From Atlantibacter hermannii (GTDB taxonomy: Bacteria > Pseudomonadota > Gammaproteobacteria > Enterobacterales > Enterobacteriaceae): 64,000 nucleotides of DNA. The DNA lies in NCBI GenBank assembly GCA_900635495.1, contig LR134136.1:1054001-1118000 (forward strand). The letters run 5' to 3'. Of the stretch, positions 35,402 through 45,306 are shown one piece after another. The notes under the pieces are model-generated. The model ran no database searches. It worked only from the letters and a program-made list of their open reading frames with translations, and was not told where the DNA came from. Every line of letters starts with the position of its first letter. Position 1 is the first letter of the stretch. A program made the position numbers and the translations under genes.

Positions 35402-38400
35402 TTAACTTACTGCATATTCCTTTGCTAACCGGCTGACGCCGAGGCCGTTTATCTTTTTCACTTTGATTTGCACCGGGATGCGCTCTTTCATGGCTTCCAC
35501 ATGGCTGATGACGCCGATGGTTTTGCCGCTGGCGTTCAGGGCATCCAGCGCGTCGAGCGCGATGTCCAGGGTTTCGGCGTCCAGCGTGCCAAACCCTTCG
35601 TCCAGGAACAGCGAGTCAATGCGTGTTTTATGGCTCACCAGATCCGAGAGCGCCAGCGCGAGCGCCAGGCTGACCAGGAAGCTTTCGCCACCGGAAAGCG
35701 TGCGCGTGTCGCGAACCGCATCGGCTTGCCAGGTATCCACCACTTCCAGCTCCAGCTCTTCGCTGAGTTTGCGCTTCAGCATATAGCGCCCGTGCAGCCG
35801 GTTGAGCTGCTGGTTCGCCAGCCACACCAGGTTATCGAGGGTCAGGCCCTGGGCGAATTTGCGGAATTTATCGCCTTTTTGCGAACCGATTAAGTGATTG
35901 AGATGTGCCCAGGTCGCGAGATGATCGCTGGCCTCATCAATCTGCTGCTGCAATCCCTGTAGCTGTGTGCGGTTGTCGGTGTCCTGCCTGAGTTGCTGAG
36001 TGACCTCGCCCTGGCGCGTCGCGTTTTCCCGTAGCGCCTGGCTAAGCTGCGCTATCACCGCCTGCAAGGCCTCGGGATCGGCTGCGGGGTCGATATCCGC
36101 TGGCGGCGTTTGCAGATGGTCGTTCAGCGCCTGTTGCGCCTGGGTCCGCCGCGTCTGCTGTTCGTGGAGCAGGCGCTCGGTCTGGGTTTTAAGGGCGTTC
36201 AGCCGTTCCAGTTCCTGCGGTTCGAGCACAGCGGCAAGAAACGCTTCTTCATCTGTAAAGCGGCTTTCCGCGAGCATCTGCTCAAACGCCTGCGCCAGCT
36301 GTGCTTCCCGGGTCTGTTCCTGCTGACATTGTTCGCTGAGCGTGGCCCACTGCGCTTCCAGCGTCAGGCACTGGTTATGGCAATGCTGCCAGCTTTCCAG
36401 TGGTTCGCCGGTAAAAGGTGCGGCGTGCGCATCCTCATCCGGCAGCACCCTTAATACCTCATCGCAGCGGGTGATCACGTTCTCGAGGGTAAGCTGGCGA
36501 GTTTGCTGCTGCTGCCACTGCCGGGCTTCCTGCTCGCGCATCTGCAACCAGTCTGCTTCCTGCGCTTCCTCCGGCAACGTCAGTCCCAGCACGGTAAACT
36601 GTTCGCTGATCGTCTGGTAGCGCGTGGCCATTTCAGCGTCATATTGCGTGATAGCCTGCTGTCTGGCGCGTACGTCGTCCGCCAGTAGCTGGTGCTGTTG
36701 CAGCAAATAAAGCTGTTGTTCGTGTCCGGCTTCGGCGTCCAGCCAGGGCTCCAGCGGTTGGCTGGCATCCAGCGTCGCCCCCAGCGCCTGGCAAAGCGCA
36801 TCCCATTCTGCACTCAGCGCCTGCGCCTGTTGCGCAAGATCGGCCGACTCGCGGTCCAGTTCCGTTAGCTGCTTTTGCAGCGAGTTTTGCTGGCCGCGCA
36901 GTGTCGCGCCCTGTTCGCCCAGTGCCAATTTTTCCTTTTCAAGCCCCTGATAGCGCGCTTCACTGTCGTTCGGCTGGATGGCGTTATAGGCCTCGATGGC
37001 CGGATGCTGAGTGGAACCGCACAGCGGGCAGGGCGTATCGGGCTGGAGTCGCGCGCGTTCCGCCATCAGTCCGGTAATGGTTTTTTCCAGCTCCCACACA
37101 TGCAGGGCTTTTTGCGTTTCTTCCTGCTTCGCTTTATACGCCGCACGTTTCTCAACTAACTGACGCTCAAGATCGGCTAACTGACGGGTAATCCCCTGAC
37201 GCTTTTCGTCGAGTTGTCCGGCACGCTGGCGTTGGGCAGCGATATCGCGGTGCAGCACTGCCAGTTTCTGGCGCTGTCCGCGCCGGGCGGCGGCCTGTTG
37301 TAGCTGGTAGTTCAACTCTTCAGGCGTCAGTGTCAACGTGACAGGAGCCAGCTGCGCCTGTTTTTGCGTCACCTGTTCCAGCGCGGTGCGGAGTTCGCCG
37401 AGACGCCTGGCATCGCGGCGGCGTTCCGCAAAGGCGGATTTCCAGCCAGCCAGTTCGTTTTGCCACTGGCCCCAGTGGTGATGGGTTTGCATCAGCGCGG
37501 TAAGTTGCGCCAGTTCCGCCCGCGCATCGGCGGCGCGTTGGGCGAGGGCGACGCGGATTTGCTGGCGGCGCGCCTTCTCGTTAAGTAAGCGAGCATTCAC
37601 TTCATCTCGCTGGGTCTGGGCCCGTTGAAGCGCCTGGCGCTGGTCACGGCATTGCTGCCACAGCGGGCGCAGTTTTTCAGCGGGCAGCGCCAGTTCCAGC
37701 CGGGCAATATCTGCTTGCGCGGCATCAGAGGCCTGCTGAGCCTGTGCCAGATCGGTCTGCGCCTGCAGGTGGTGGCGCTCAAGCTGCGCTTTCTGGGTTA
37801 ACCACTGATAGTGTTGCTGGTTGCGCTGCGATTGCGCCTGGTGGGTTTGCTCTTCTGAAGTGAGTGCCTGCAAACTTTCCGTCAGCTGCTGTCGCTGCTC
37901 ATCACTGAGCAACATCACGCCCTGCGCCTGAGACTGCAATTTCTCCAGTTCAAGACGCGCCAGTTTATGGCGCTCAAAAACCTGGGCGGAGATGACGCCA
38001 TAGATCTCCGTACCGGTGAGTTCTTCCAGCAGTTCCGCACGCTCCTGCGCTTTCGCGTTAAGGAATGCTGCAAACTGCCCTTGAGAGAGCATCATTGACC
38101 GGGTAAAGCGGTCATAGTCCAGCCCGGTTAAGGTGGCGACGGCGTCGAGCTTGTCATTCACTTTATCCGCCAGAATTTTACCGTCAGCGCTGCGGGCCAG
38201 CTCCACCCGGGGAGGTTGCAGTTTCCCATCCGGCAGATAACGGGCGCGATACTGGCTCCAGAATGCGCGATAGGCGACGCCTTTGACTTCGAATTCCACT
38301 TCCGCCAGGCACTCGGCGGTGTCGCGGGTCATCAGATCGTTTTGCGACTGCGAAATCGTATTGAGACGGGGTGTTTTATGATAAAGCGCCAGGCAAATGG

Positions 38401-38545
38401 CATCGAGCAGAGTGGTTTTACCGGCTCCGGTCGGGCCGGTAATGGCGAACAGACCGTTGCTGGAAAAGGGCTCCCGGGTAAAGTCGATTTTCCATTCACC
38501 CTTCAGGGAATTGAGATTCTTGAGGCGCAGGGTCAAAATTTTCAT
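35402..38545 (-). CDS. sbcC: Exonuclease subunit SbcC (SMC-like ATPase)
   Basis: A 1047-residue SMC/Rad50-type protein (E. coli 1048). N-terminal Walker A is FAITGPTGAGKTTLLDAI (about 34-51). Long coiled-coil arms flank the zinc-hook CPLCGSTQHP near residue 500. The C-terminal half-ATPase has signature LSGGESFLVSLALALALS and Walker B DSLFLDEGFGTLD. With SbcD it cuts hairpin and cruciform DNA and double-strand ends. It overlaps sbcD by 4 bp (ATGA), so the two are translationally coupled. Its 3' end abuts the hairpin-rich mosaic. Confidence 0.97.
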   Translation of the reverse strand: MKILTLRLKNLNSLKGEWKIDFTREPFSSNGLFAITGPTGAGKTTLLDAICLALYHKTPRLNTISQSQNDLMTRDTAECLAEVEFEVKGVAYRAFWSQYRARYLPDGKLQPPRVELARSADGKILADKVNDKLDAVATLTGLDYDRFTRSMMLSQGQFAAFLNAKAQERAELLEELTGTEIYGVISAQVFERHKLARLELEKLQSQAQGVMLLSDEQRQQLTESLQALTSEEQTHQAQSQRNQQHYQWLTQKAQLERHHLQAQTDLAQAQQASDAAQADIARLELALPAEKLRPLWQQCRDQRQALQRAQTQRDEVNARLLNEKARRQQIRVALAQRAADARAELAQLTALMQTHHHWGQWQNELAGWKSAFAERRRDARRLGELRTALEQVTQKQAQLAPVTLTLTPEELNYQLQQAAARRGQRQKLAVLHRDIAAQRQRAGQLDEKRQGITRQLADLERQLVEKRAAYKAKQEETQKALHVWELEKTITGLMAERARLQPDTPCPLCGSTQHPAIEAYNAIQPNDSEARYQGLEKEKLALGEQGATLRGQQNSLQKQLTELDRESADLAQQAQALSAEWDALCQALGATLDASQPLEPWLDAEAGHEQQLYLLQQHQLLADDVRARQQAITQYDAEMATRYQTISEQFTVLGLTLPEEAQEADWLQMREQEARQWQQQQTRQLTLENVITRCDEVLRVLPDEDAHAAPFTGEPLESWQHCHNQCLTLEAQWATLSEQCQQEQTREAQLAQAFEQMLAESRFTDEEAFLAAVLEPQELERLNALKTQTERLLHEQQTRRTQAQQALNDHLQTPPADIDPAADPEALQAVIAQLSQALRENATRQGEVTQQLRQDTDNRTQLQGLQQQIDEASDHLATWAHLNHLIGSQKGDKFRKFAQGLTLDNLVWLANQQLNRLHGRYMLKRKLSEELELEVVDTWQADAVRDTRTLSGGESFLVSLALALALSDLVSHKTRIDSLFLDEGFGTLDAETLDIALDALDALNASGKTIGVISHVEAMKERIPVQIKVKKINGLGVSRLAKEYAVS

Positions 38546-39756
38546 GCGTTTTCCTCCTGCTGCATCGTCTCCAGGGTTTGGGCGAACAGCGTTCGCAACC
38601 GGGCGGCTTCACTCTCTTCCAGCGCTTCGCTTTGCAGGCGGCGTTCAAACACTTCCGCGACGCTGAGCTCGCTTAACGTCTCGGTCTCAAGCCGGGCAAT
38701 AGCCAGATCGCGCTGTTCGCGACTGCGGCGCAGCAAAATCACTTCCACCGGCAACGCCTCGGTCAGGGCGACGATCTGGCGCTGCATATCATGCAAAAAA
38801 TCATCGCTGACGATTTCGATGTCCAGCCAGGTTTTCGGCTCAGCAGGCGCATCTCGCCACTGCTGGAGCTGCTGTTCGATTTGCGCCAGCGTGCCTTTAA
38901 TCATCGCCAGCGGCTGAGTCACCGGCACCGCGAGCGGCGTAACCTTCGTCAGTGATGCGCCGGAGAATTCCACCAGATTGACCACCTTCGGGCTGCCGGT
39001 TTCATCAAAGCTTAACGGGATTGGCGAGCCGCAATAACGGATATGTTCGCTTTGCGCCACCGTCTGGGCGCGATGAATATGGCCCAGCGCAATGTAATCA
39101 GCCTCCGGGAAATTGCTCGCCGGAAAGGCATCCAGCGTGCCAATGTAAATGTCGCGCACCGCATCGGTTTTGGTCACGCCGAGCGCCGTTAAATGGCCGG
39201 TCGCGATAATCGGCAAAGCCTGTTCGCCACGCAACTGGCAGGCGGCGTCAAAACAGGCCTGATAGTGCAGGGTAATGGCGTCCAGCAGTTGCAGTTGTTT
39301 CTCGCTTCCCGATTCGCCAGCGCGGCTTTTGGTGATGTCACGCGGGCGTAAAAAAGGGATGGGGCACAGCACCGCGCCCGGTTCGCCATTACGTTTATTC
39401 AGAATGATCGCCTGGCCTTCCGGCTGAAGCTGGGCGCTGGCGATCACCCGGGTATTCAGGCAGGCCAGCAGTTCACGGGATTCATTCAGCGTTGCCACGG
39501 AATCATGATTTCCCGCCAGCACAATTAACTCGCAGCCGGTTTGCTGGAGCTCCACCACAAAACGGTTATACAGCTCGCGGGCGTAGCTGGGGGGAGAACC
39601 GGTATCGAAAATATCGCCCGCCACGATAATCGCATCCACCTGCTGGTCGGCGGCCGTCTGGCGCAGCCACGTTAGGAACGCCTGATGTTCCGGCGCGCGG
39701 CTTTTCGTGTAAAAATTTTGACCGAGGTGCCAGTCTGAAGTGTGAAGGATGCGCAT
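38542..39756 (-). CDS. sbcD: Exonuclease subunit SbcD (Mre11-like nuclease)
   Basis: A 404-residue metallophosphoesterase (E. coli 400). Metal-binding motifs are HTSDWHLGQ (4-12), GDIFDTGSPP (about 48), LAGNHDS (about 82), ATGHL and ALGHIHRAQ. It is the nuclease subunit of SbcCD. The third of three tandem ATGs (39756) is chosen for its spacing from AGGGA and for family alignment. Divergent from phoB. Confidence 0.97.
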   Translation of the reverse strand: MRILHTSDWHLGQNFYTKSRAPEHQAFLTWLRQTAADQQVDAIIVAGDIFDTGSPPSYARELYNRFVVELQQTGCELIVLAGNHDSVATLNESRELLACLNTRVIASAQLQPEGQAIILNKRNGEPGAVLCPIPFLRPRDITKSRAGESGSEKQLQLLDAITLHYQACFDAACQLRGEQALPIIATGHLTALGVTKTDAVRDIYIGTLDAFPASNFPEADYIALGHIHRAQTVAQSEHIRYCGSPIPLSFDETGSPKVVNLVEFSGASLTKVTPLAVPVTQPLAMIKGTLAQIEQQLQQWRDAPAEPKTWLDIEIVSDDFLHDMQRQIVALTEALPVEVILLRRSREQRDLAIARLETETLSELSVAEVFERRLQSEALEESEAARLRTLFAQTLETMQQEENA

Positions 39757-39889
39757 CATCATTCCCTGTGGCGAAAAAACGAAAGGGGGATTATATACCC
39801 AACAGGGAGGAAAGCTGTCTTCGTCGCGTCACCGCTGCATTTTATTGACTGAAATGATGGGTCATAAGACCGTCATCTTTTTCATAAAT

Positions 39890-39907
39890 CTGTCATAAAA
39901 CTGACGC
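39890..39907 (+). promoter_or_regulatory. Pho box of the phoBR operon
   Basis: CTGTCATAAAACTGACGC fits the PhoB box consensus (two CTGTCA-type repeats 11 bp apart) about 50 bp before phoB. It implies autoactivation in phosphate starvation. Confidence 0.85.
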
Positions 39908-39956
39908 ATAATGGCGCCGCATTCAGAAAATTCGACTTAATTTGACAGGGCTAATC

Positions 39957-40646
39957 ATGGCGAGACGTATCCTGGTCGTAGAAGATGAAGCGCCAATCCG
40001 TGAGATGGTGTGCTTCGTACTCGAACAAAATGGCTTTCAGCCGGTTGAAGCGGAAGATTATGACACTGCAGTGAACCAGCTTAACGAACCCTGGCCCGAT
40101 CTTATCCTGCTGGACTGGATGCTGCCGGGCGGTTCCGGGCTTCAGTTTATAAAACATTTAAAACGCGAAGCGCTGACCCGCGATATTCCGGTAATGATGC
40201 TGACCGCGCGTGGCGAAGAAGAAGATCGCGTACGCGGACTGGAAACCGGCGCGGACGATTACATCACCAAGCCCTTTTCACCCAAAGAGTTAGTGGCGCG
40301 GATAAAAGCCGTGATGCGTCGCATCTCGCCAATGGCGGTGGAAGAGGTGATCGAAATGCAGGGGCTCAGCCTGGACCCCAGCTCGCACCGCGTGATGACC
40401 GGCGAAAACCCGCTGGATATGGGCCCCACCGAATTTAAATTATTACACTTCTTTATGACCCACCCGGAGCGGGTCTACAGCCGCGAACAGCTGCTTAATC
40501 ACGTCTGGGGCACCAATGTGTATGTGGAAGATCGAACCGTGGACGTGCATATTCGCCGCCTGCGCAAAGCGCTGGAACTGAGCGGCCATGACCGGATGGT
40601 GCAAACCGTTCGCGGAACCGGCTACCGCTTCTCAAGTCGTTTTTAA
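39957..40646 (+). CDS. phoB: Phosphate regulon response regulator PhoB
   Basis: 229 residues, the E. coli length. The receiver domain has ILVVEDE, the phosphorylated Asp in LILLDWMLPGGSG (near residue 54), the MLTAR Thr and the DDYITKPFSP Lys. The winged-helix OmpR-type DNA-binding domain is about 130-229 (RVYSREQLLNHVWG, RTVDVHIRRLRKAL). It activates phosphate-scavenging genes. ATG 39957 (MARRIL) matches the family start. Confidence 0.98.
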   Translation: MARRILVVEDEAPIREMVCFVLEQNGFQPVEAEDYDTAVNQLNEPWPDLILLDWMLPGGSGLQFIKHLKREALTRDIPVMMLTARGEEEDRVRGLETGADDYITKPFSPKELVARIKAVMRRISPMAVEEVIEMQGLSLDPSSHRVMTGENPLDMGPTEFKLLHFFMTHPERVYSREQLLNHVWGTNVYVEDRTVDVHIRRLRKALELSGHDRMVQTVRGTGYRFSSRF

Positions 40647-40669
40647 TCACGATAACTGGAGTGTGACGC

Positions 40670-41980
40670 GTGCTGGAACGGCTGTCATGGAAAAGGCTGG
40701 CCTTTGAGCTGGTAATGTGTTGTCTGCCGGCCCTGTTGTTAGGGGCCATCTTCGGTTACTGGGCGTGGTTTCTGTTGCTGGCGGTCACCGGTCTGTTGAT
40801 CTGGCATTTCTGGAATTTGATGCGCCTCTCCTGGTGGATCTGGGTCGATCGCAGCATGACGCCGCCGACCGGACGGGGAAGCTGGGATCCGCTGCTGTAC
40901 GGCCTGCATCAAATGCAGATGCGCAATAAGAAGCGCCGGCGCGAATTAGGCAACCTGATCAAACGCTTTCGGAGCGGCGCGGAATCATTGCCGGATGCGG
41001 TGATACTCACCACCGAAGAGGGCAATATCTTCTGGTGTAACGGTCTGGCTCAGCAACTGCTGGGGCTGCGCTGGCCTGACGATAATGGCCAAAATATTCT
41101 CAACCTTTTACGTTATCCGGAATTCACCAACTGGTTGAAAGGAAAACAATTCACCCGGCCACTCAATCTGGTGCTCAATAACGGCCGCCATCTCGAATTC
41201 CGCGTGATGCCCTACAGCGAAGATCAACTGCTGATGGTGGCGCGGGACGTGACGCAAATGCACCAGCTGGAAGGCGCGCGTCGTAATTTCTTCGCGAATG
41301 TTAGCCACGAGTTGCGTACGCCGCTGACGGTGTTGCAGGGTTATCTGGAAATGATGGACGACAAGCCGCTGGAAGGGCCGCTGCGTGAAAAAGCCATCCA
41401 TACCATGCGCGAGCAAACCCACCGTATGGAAGGGCTGGTTAAGCAATTGCTGACGCTGTCGAAAATCGAAGCGGCTCCAGCGCTGGTCCTTAATGAACAA
41501 ATCGATGTGCCGATGATGCTGCGGGTCGTGGAGCGTGAGGCGCAAACCCTGAGCCACAAAAAACATACCTTCACATTTGACGTCGACAACGACCTGAAAG
41601 TGCTGGGCAACGATGAACAACTGCGCAGTGCGATTTCCAATCTGGTGTATAACGCCGTTAATCACACCCCGGAAGGCACCCACGTTAAGGTGGCCTGGCA
41701 GCGCACGCCGCAGGGCGCAAAGTTTTCGGTACAGGATAATGGTCCGGGAATTTCAGCAGAGCATATTCCCCGTCTGACAGAGCGTTTCTATCGCGTCGAT
41801 AAAGCGCGCTCGCGCCAGACCGGCGGCAGCGGTCTTGGACTGGCCATTGTTAAACATGCGCTCAGCCACCACGATGCGCGCCTTGAAATCGACAGCCAGC
41901 CAGGCAAGGGCACCTGTTTTTCTTTTGTGCTCCCGGAACGGCTAATCGCAAATCCTGCGCTATCCCGCCAAATCAGCTAA
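40670..41980 (+). CDS. phoR: Phosphate regulon sensor kinase PhoR
   Basis: A 436-residue inner-membrane kinase (E. coli 431). Two close N-terminal helices (about 10-55), a PAS domain around 95-190, the H-box VSHELRTPLTVLQGYLEMM (His near 214), N-box ISNLVYNAVNHTPEGT, and G boxes DNGPGIS and GGSGLGLAIVKH. It phosphorylates PhoB when PstSCAB-PhoU signals phosphate shortage. GTG start, 23 bp after phoB. A terminator follows. Confidence 0.97.
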   Translation: MLERLSWKRLAFELVMCCLPALLLGAIFGYWAWFLLLAVTGLLIWHFWNLMRLSWWIWVDRSMTPPTGRGSWDPLLYGLHQMQMRNKKRRRELGNLIKRFRSGAESLPDAVILTTEEGNIFWCNGLAQQLLGLRWPDDNGQNILNLLRYPEFTNWLKGKQFTRPLNLVLNNGRHLEFRVMPYSEDQLLMVARDVTQMHQLEGARRNFFANVSHELRTPLTVLQGYLEMMDDKPLEGPLREKAIHTMREQTHRMEGLVKQLLTLSKIEAAPALVLNEQIDVPMMLRVVEREAQTLSHKKHTFTFDVDNDLKVLGNDEQLRSAISNLVYNAVNHTPEGTHVKVAWQRTPQGAKFSVQDNGPGISAEHIPRLTERFYRVDKARSRQTGGSGLGLAIVKHALSHHDARLEIDSQPGKGTCFSFVLPERLIANPALSRQIS

Positions 41981-42005
41981 TCCCGCTGTAAAACTAACTT
42001 TCCAC

Positions 42006-42027
42006 GGGCCAGTAAACTGGCCCTTTT
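42006..42027 (+). terminator. Terminator of phoBR
   Basis: GGGCCAGT-AA-ACTGGCCC followed by TTTT, 25 bp after the phoR stop. Confidence 0.9.
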
Positions 42028-42382
42028 ATCGTTTGGTTTCCATTACCACTGGCCAACTTTTGACGGTTGTTCGTTTTTTGTTCGCATTAAAAGCCACAAC
42101 ATTTTTAAGATTCTGGTGTGAATATCTGCTTCGTTTTACGCTGGCAGAATAATCTACTGGTTTTTAGATCCCTTATTGCCTTCAAACGTTATAAGCGTTT
42201 AAATTGCGCACCTGATGTTGCCAGACTCACTGTTATATCGTGGTAATTCAAAAAACTATTCTCCACCGCGGCATCAGGTAAGTGTTTTGCGCTGAAATTT
42301 AACAAAATGACGCTATTTCGCTCAGCGCAGGCAGCAAAAACGTCAATTTATTCAACACCACATCCACAGGCAGTAAAACTTT
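42028..42382 (+). promoter_or_regulatory. Upstream region and possible leader of brnQ
   Basis: 355 bp without a gene, AT-rich. It contains the short hairpin AAACG-N7-CGTTT (42184-42200) and a longer inverted repeat, ACCTGATG at 42210-42217 with CATCAGGT at 42272-42279 (extended by GCC/GGC across a 2-nt bulge). A long 5' leader with this stem is possible. No recognised riboswitch is identified. Confidence 0.5.
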
Positions 42383-43702
42383 ATGACCCATCATTTGAAA
42401 ACGCGTGACATCATCGCACTGGGCTTTATGACCTTTGCGTTGTTTGTGGGCGCAGGCAACATCATTTTCCCCCCCATGGTTGGTTTGCAGGCGGGCGAAC
42501 ACGTCTGGACAGCGGCGATTGGCTTTCTGATCACCGCGGTTGGTCTGCCGGTGCTGACCGTTGTGGCGCTGGCGAAAGTCGGCGGCGGCGTTGACAGCCT
42601 GAGCTCGCCGATTGGCCGTCGCGCTGGCGTCCTGCTCGCGACCGTCTGTTACCTTGCGGTCGGGCCGCTGTTTGCCACCCCGCGTACCGCCACGGTTTCG
42701 TTTGAGATGGGTATCGCGCCGTTGACCGGCGCGGGCGCAATGCCACTGCTGATTTACAGCCTGGTCTATTTTGCGCTGGTGATTCTGGTGTCGCTGTATC
42801 CGGGCAAACTGCTTGATACCGTGGGCAACTTCCTGGCGCCGCTGAAAATCATTGCGCTGACCGTGCTGGCGGTTGCCGCTCTGCTCTGGCCTGCCGGCGA
42901 TATCAGCGTGGCGACCGAAGCCTATCAAAATGCAGCGTTCTCTAACGGCTTCGTCAACGGTTATCTGACCATGGATACCCTGGGCGCCATGGTGTTCGGT
43001 ATCGTCATTGTTAACGCGGCCCGTTCACGCGGCGTGACCGAATCGCGCCTGCTGACCCGTTACACCATTTGGGCGGGCCTGATGGCCGGTATCGGTTTGA
43101 CGTTGCTGTACCTGGCGTTGTTCCGCCTGGGTTCAGACAGCGCGACCCTGGTCGATCAGTCTGCTAACGGCGCAGCCATTCTTCACGCCTATGTGCAGCA
43201 CACCTTTGGCGGCGCAGGCAGCTTCTTACTGGCGGCATTGATTTTCATCGCCTGCATGGTGACGGCGGTGGGCCTGACCTGCGCCTGTGCCGAGTTCTTC
43301 GCGCAGTATCTGCCGTTGTCATACCGCTCGCTGGTGTTTATCCTCGGCGGCTTCTCAATGGTGGTGTCGAATCTGGGGCTGAGCCACCTGATTCAGATTT
43401 CTATTCCGGTACTGACGGCGATTTATCCGCCCTGCATCGTGCTGGTAGTGTTGAGCTTCACCCGTGGTTGGTGGCACAATTCCACCCGCGTTATCGCGCC
43501 GGCGATGTTGATAAGCCAGCTATTAGGGTTGATTGACGGCGTGAAGGCCTCGGCGCTTAGCGATATGCTCCCGGTGTGGACGCAGAAAATGCCGCTGGCC
43601 GATCAAGGGCTGGCCTGGCTGATGCCAACGGTAGCGATGGTTGTCATTGCCGGTATTTGGGATCGCGCAGCAGGACGTCAGATGACTTCCGCCGCGCACT
43701 AA
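42383..43702 (+). CDS. brnQ: Branched-chain amino acid transporter BrnQ
   Basis: 439 residues, the E. coli length, of the LIVCS family, with 12 predicted helices. It opens HHLKTRDIIALGFMTFALF and GAGNIIFPPMVG, the sodium-symporter family signature. It takes up leucine, isoleucine and valine with a cation. It stands between phoR and proY as in E. coli. The start is ATG with no strong Shine-Dalgarno (CAGGCAG). Confidence 0.97.
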   Translation: MTHHLKTRDIIALGFMTFALFVGAGNIIFPPMVGLQAGEHVWTAAIGFLITAVGLPVLTVVALAKVGGGVDSLSSPIGRRAGVLLATVCYLAVGPLFATPRTATVSFEMGIAPLTGAGAMPLLIYSLVYFALVILVSLYPGKLLDTVGNFLAPLKIIALTVLAVAALLWPAGDISVATEAYQNAAFSNGFVNGYLTMDTLGAMVFGIVIVNAARSRGVTESRLLTRYTIWAGLMAGIGLTLLYLALFRLGSDSATLVDQSANGAAILHAYVQHTFGGAGSFLLAALIFIACMVTAVGLTCACAEFFAQYLPLSYRSLVFILGGFSMVVSNLGLSHLIQISIPVLTAIYPPCIVLVVLSFTRGWWHNSTRVIAPAMLISQLLGLIDGVKASALSDMLPVWTQKMPLADQGLAWLMPTVAMVVIAGIWDRAAGRQMTSAAH

Positions 43703-43721
43703 AAAATACCGATAGTTTTTT

Positions 43722-43752
43722 AACCACGGAGCCCGCTCCGTGGTTTTTTTAT
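43722..43752 (+). terminator. Terminator of brnQ
   Basis: AACCACGGAGC-CC-GCTCCGTGGTT followed by T6, 20 bp after the brnQ stop. Confidence 0.92.
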
Positions 43753-43775
43753 TGTGTAAACAGGTAATTAACAAC

Positions 43776-45149
43776 ATGGATAACGGGACTACGCTCAAAC
43801 GCGGTTTGAGTACGCGACATATTCGCTTTATGGCACTGGGCTCGGCGATAGGCACCGGGCTGTTTTACGGCTCTGCCGACGCCATCAAAATGGCCGGTCC
43901 GAGCGTGCTACTGGCGTATATCATCGGCGGCGTCGCGGCATACATTATTATGCGCGCGCTGGGTGAAATGTCGGTACACAATCCTGCCGCCAGCTCGTTC
44001 TCCCGTTATGCCCAGGAAAATTTAGGCCCGCTGGCAGGTTACATCACCGGCTGGACCTACTGTTTTGAAATCCTGATTGTCGCCATCGCCGACGTTACTG
44101 CCTTCGGCATTTATATGGGTGTCTGGTTCCCGACGGTGCCGCACTGGGTGTGGGTGCTGAGCGTGGTGCTAATCATCTGCGCCATCAACCTGATGAGCGT
44201 GAAAGTGTTCGGCGAAATGGAGTTCTGGTTCTCGTTCTTTAAAGTCGCCACCATCATCATCATGATTGCTGCTGGCATCGGCATTATTATCTGGGGCATC
44301 GGCAACGGCGGCCAACCGACCGGTATCAGTAATCTCTGGAATCACGGCGGTTTCTTCGCTAACGGCTGGATTGGCACCGTGATGGCGCTGCAGATGGTGA
44401 TGTTTGCCTATGGCGGCATTGAAATCATCGGCATTACCGCTGGCGAAGCCAAAGATCCTGAGAAGTCGATTCCACGCGCCATTAATTCGGTTCCGCTGCG
44501 TATTCTGGTGTTCTACGTGGGCACGCTGTTTGTAATCATGTCTATTTACCCCTGGAACCAGGTGGGCACAAACGGCAGCCCGTTTGTCCTGACCTTCCAG
44601 CATATGGGGATCACCTTTGCCGCCGGTATCCTTAACTTCGTGGTGATCACCGCCTCGCTGTCGGCGATTAACAGCGATGTGTTCGGCGTGGGCCGTATGT
44701 TGCACGGCATGGCCGATCAGGGTAGCGCGCCGAAAGTGTTCGCGAAAACATCGCGTAACGGCGTGCCGTGGGTGACGGTTATGGTGATGACCGCCGCGCT
44801 GCTGCTGGCGGTCTATCTCAACTACATCATGCCGGAAAATGTGTTCCTGGTGATTGCCTCGCTGGCGACTTTCGCCACCGTCTGGGTGTGGATTATGATC
44901 CTGCTGTCGCAGATTTGGTTCCGCCGTCGCTTATCGCCGGAAGAGGTAAAAGCGCTGAAATTTAAAGTGCCGGGCGGTGTTACCACCACGATTATCGGTC
45001 TGGTCTTCCTGGTATTTATTATCGGGCTGATTGGTTATCACCCGGATACGCGTATTTCCTTATACGTGGGCTTTGCCTGGATTGCCCTGTTGCTGGTGGG
45101 CTGGATCGTTAAACGCCGCCACGACGCACGCACCCGCATCAACGCATAA
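43776..45149 (+). CDS. proY: Amino acid permease ProY
   Basis: 457 residues, the E. coli ProY length. An amino acid-polyamine-organocation family permease with 12 helices. LSTRHIRFMALGSAIGTGLFYGSADAI and ALGEMSVHNPAASSFSRYAQENLGPLAGYITGW run in the first 110 residues (about 43803-44055). Described as a cryptic proline transporter; relatives suggest histidine or other amino acids as natural substrates. ATG 43776 gives the family start (MDNGTTLKRG). Confidence 0.96.
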   Translation: MDNGTTLKRGLSTRHIRFMALGSAIGTGLFYGSADAIKMAGPSVLLAYIIGGVAAYIIMRALGEMSVHNPAASSFSRYAQENLGPLAGYITGWTYCFEILIVAIADVTAFGIYMGVWFPTVPHWVWVLSVVLIICAINLMSVKVFGEMEFWFSFFKVATIIIMIAAGIGIIIWGIGNGGQPTGISNLWNHGGFFANGWIGTVMALQMVMFAYGGIEIIGITAGEAKDPEKSIPRAINSVPLRILVFYVGTLFVIMSIYPWNQVGTNGSPFVLTFQHMGITFAAGILNFVVITASLSAINSDVFGVGRMLHGMADQGSAPKVFAKTSRNGVPWVTVMVMTAALLLAVYLNYIMPENVFLVIASLATFATVWVWIMILLSQIWFRRRLSPEEVKALKFKVPGGVTTTIIGLVFLVFIIGLIGYHPDTRISLYVGFAWIALLLVGWIVKRRHDARTRINA

Positions 45150-45156
45150 TTCTTCC

Positions 45157-45187
45157 CATCCCCGCCGCCTGGCGGGGATGTTGTTTT
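45157..45187 (+). terminator. Terminator of proY
   Basis: CATCCCCGCC-GCCT-GGCGGGGATG followed by TTGTTTT. Confidence 0.88.
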
Positions 45188-45217
45188 GGCGCTACGCTCA
45201 GCCTTCTCCACCTGTGA

Positions 45218-45227
45218 ACTCCTCCCC
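45218..45227 (-). promoter_or_regulatory. Candidate MalT box upstream of malZ
   Basis: On the minus strand GGGGAGGAGT, one mismatch from the GGGGAKGAGG MalT consensus, about 80 bp before malZ. malZ is MalT-dependent in E. coli. A single short match, so moderate support only. Confidence 0.5.
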
Positions 45228-45306
45228 TAAATAAACGCAAAATGAGGAAGGCGGCTTGTCGCCGATATGGCATGGTGGCGGCAAAATTGACCATGGGGAA
45301 ATGATT

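Noticed and set aside
42299..42928. 209-codon minus-strand frame over the start of brnQ
   Set aside because: Antisense shadow of a conserved gene with Gln/Arg/His-rich low-complexity product.
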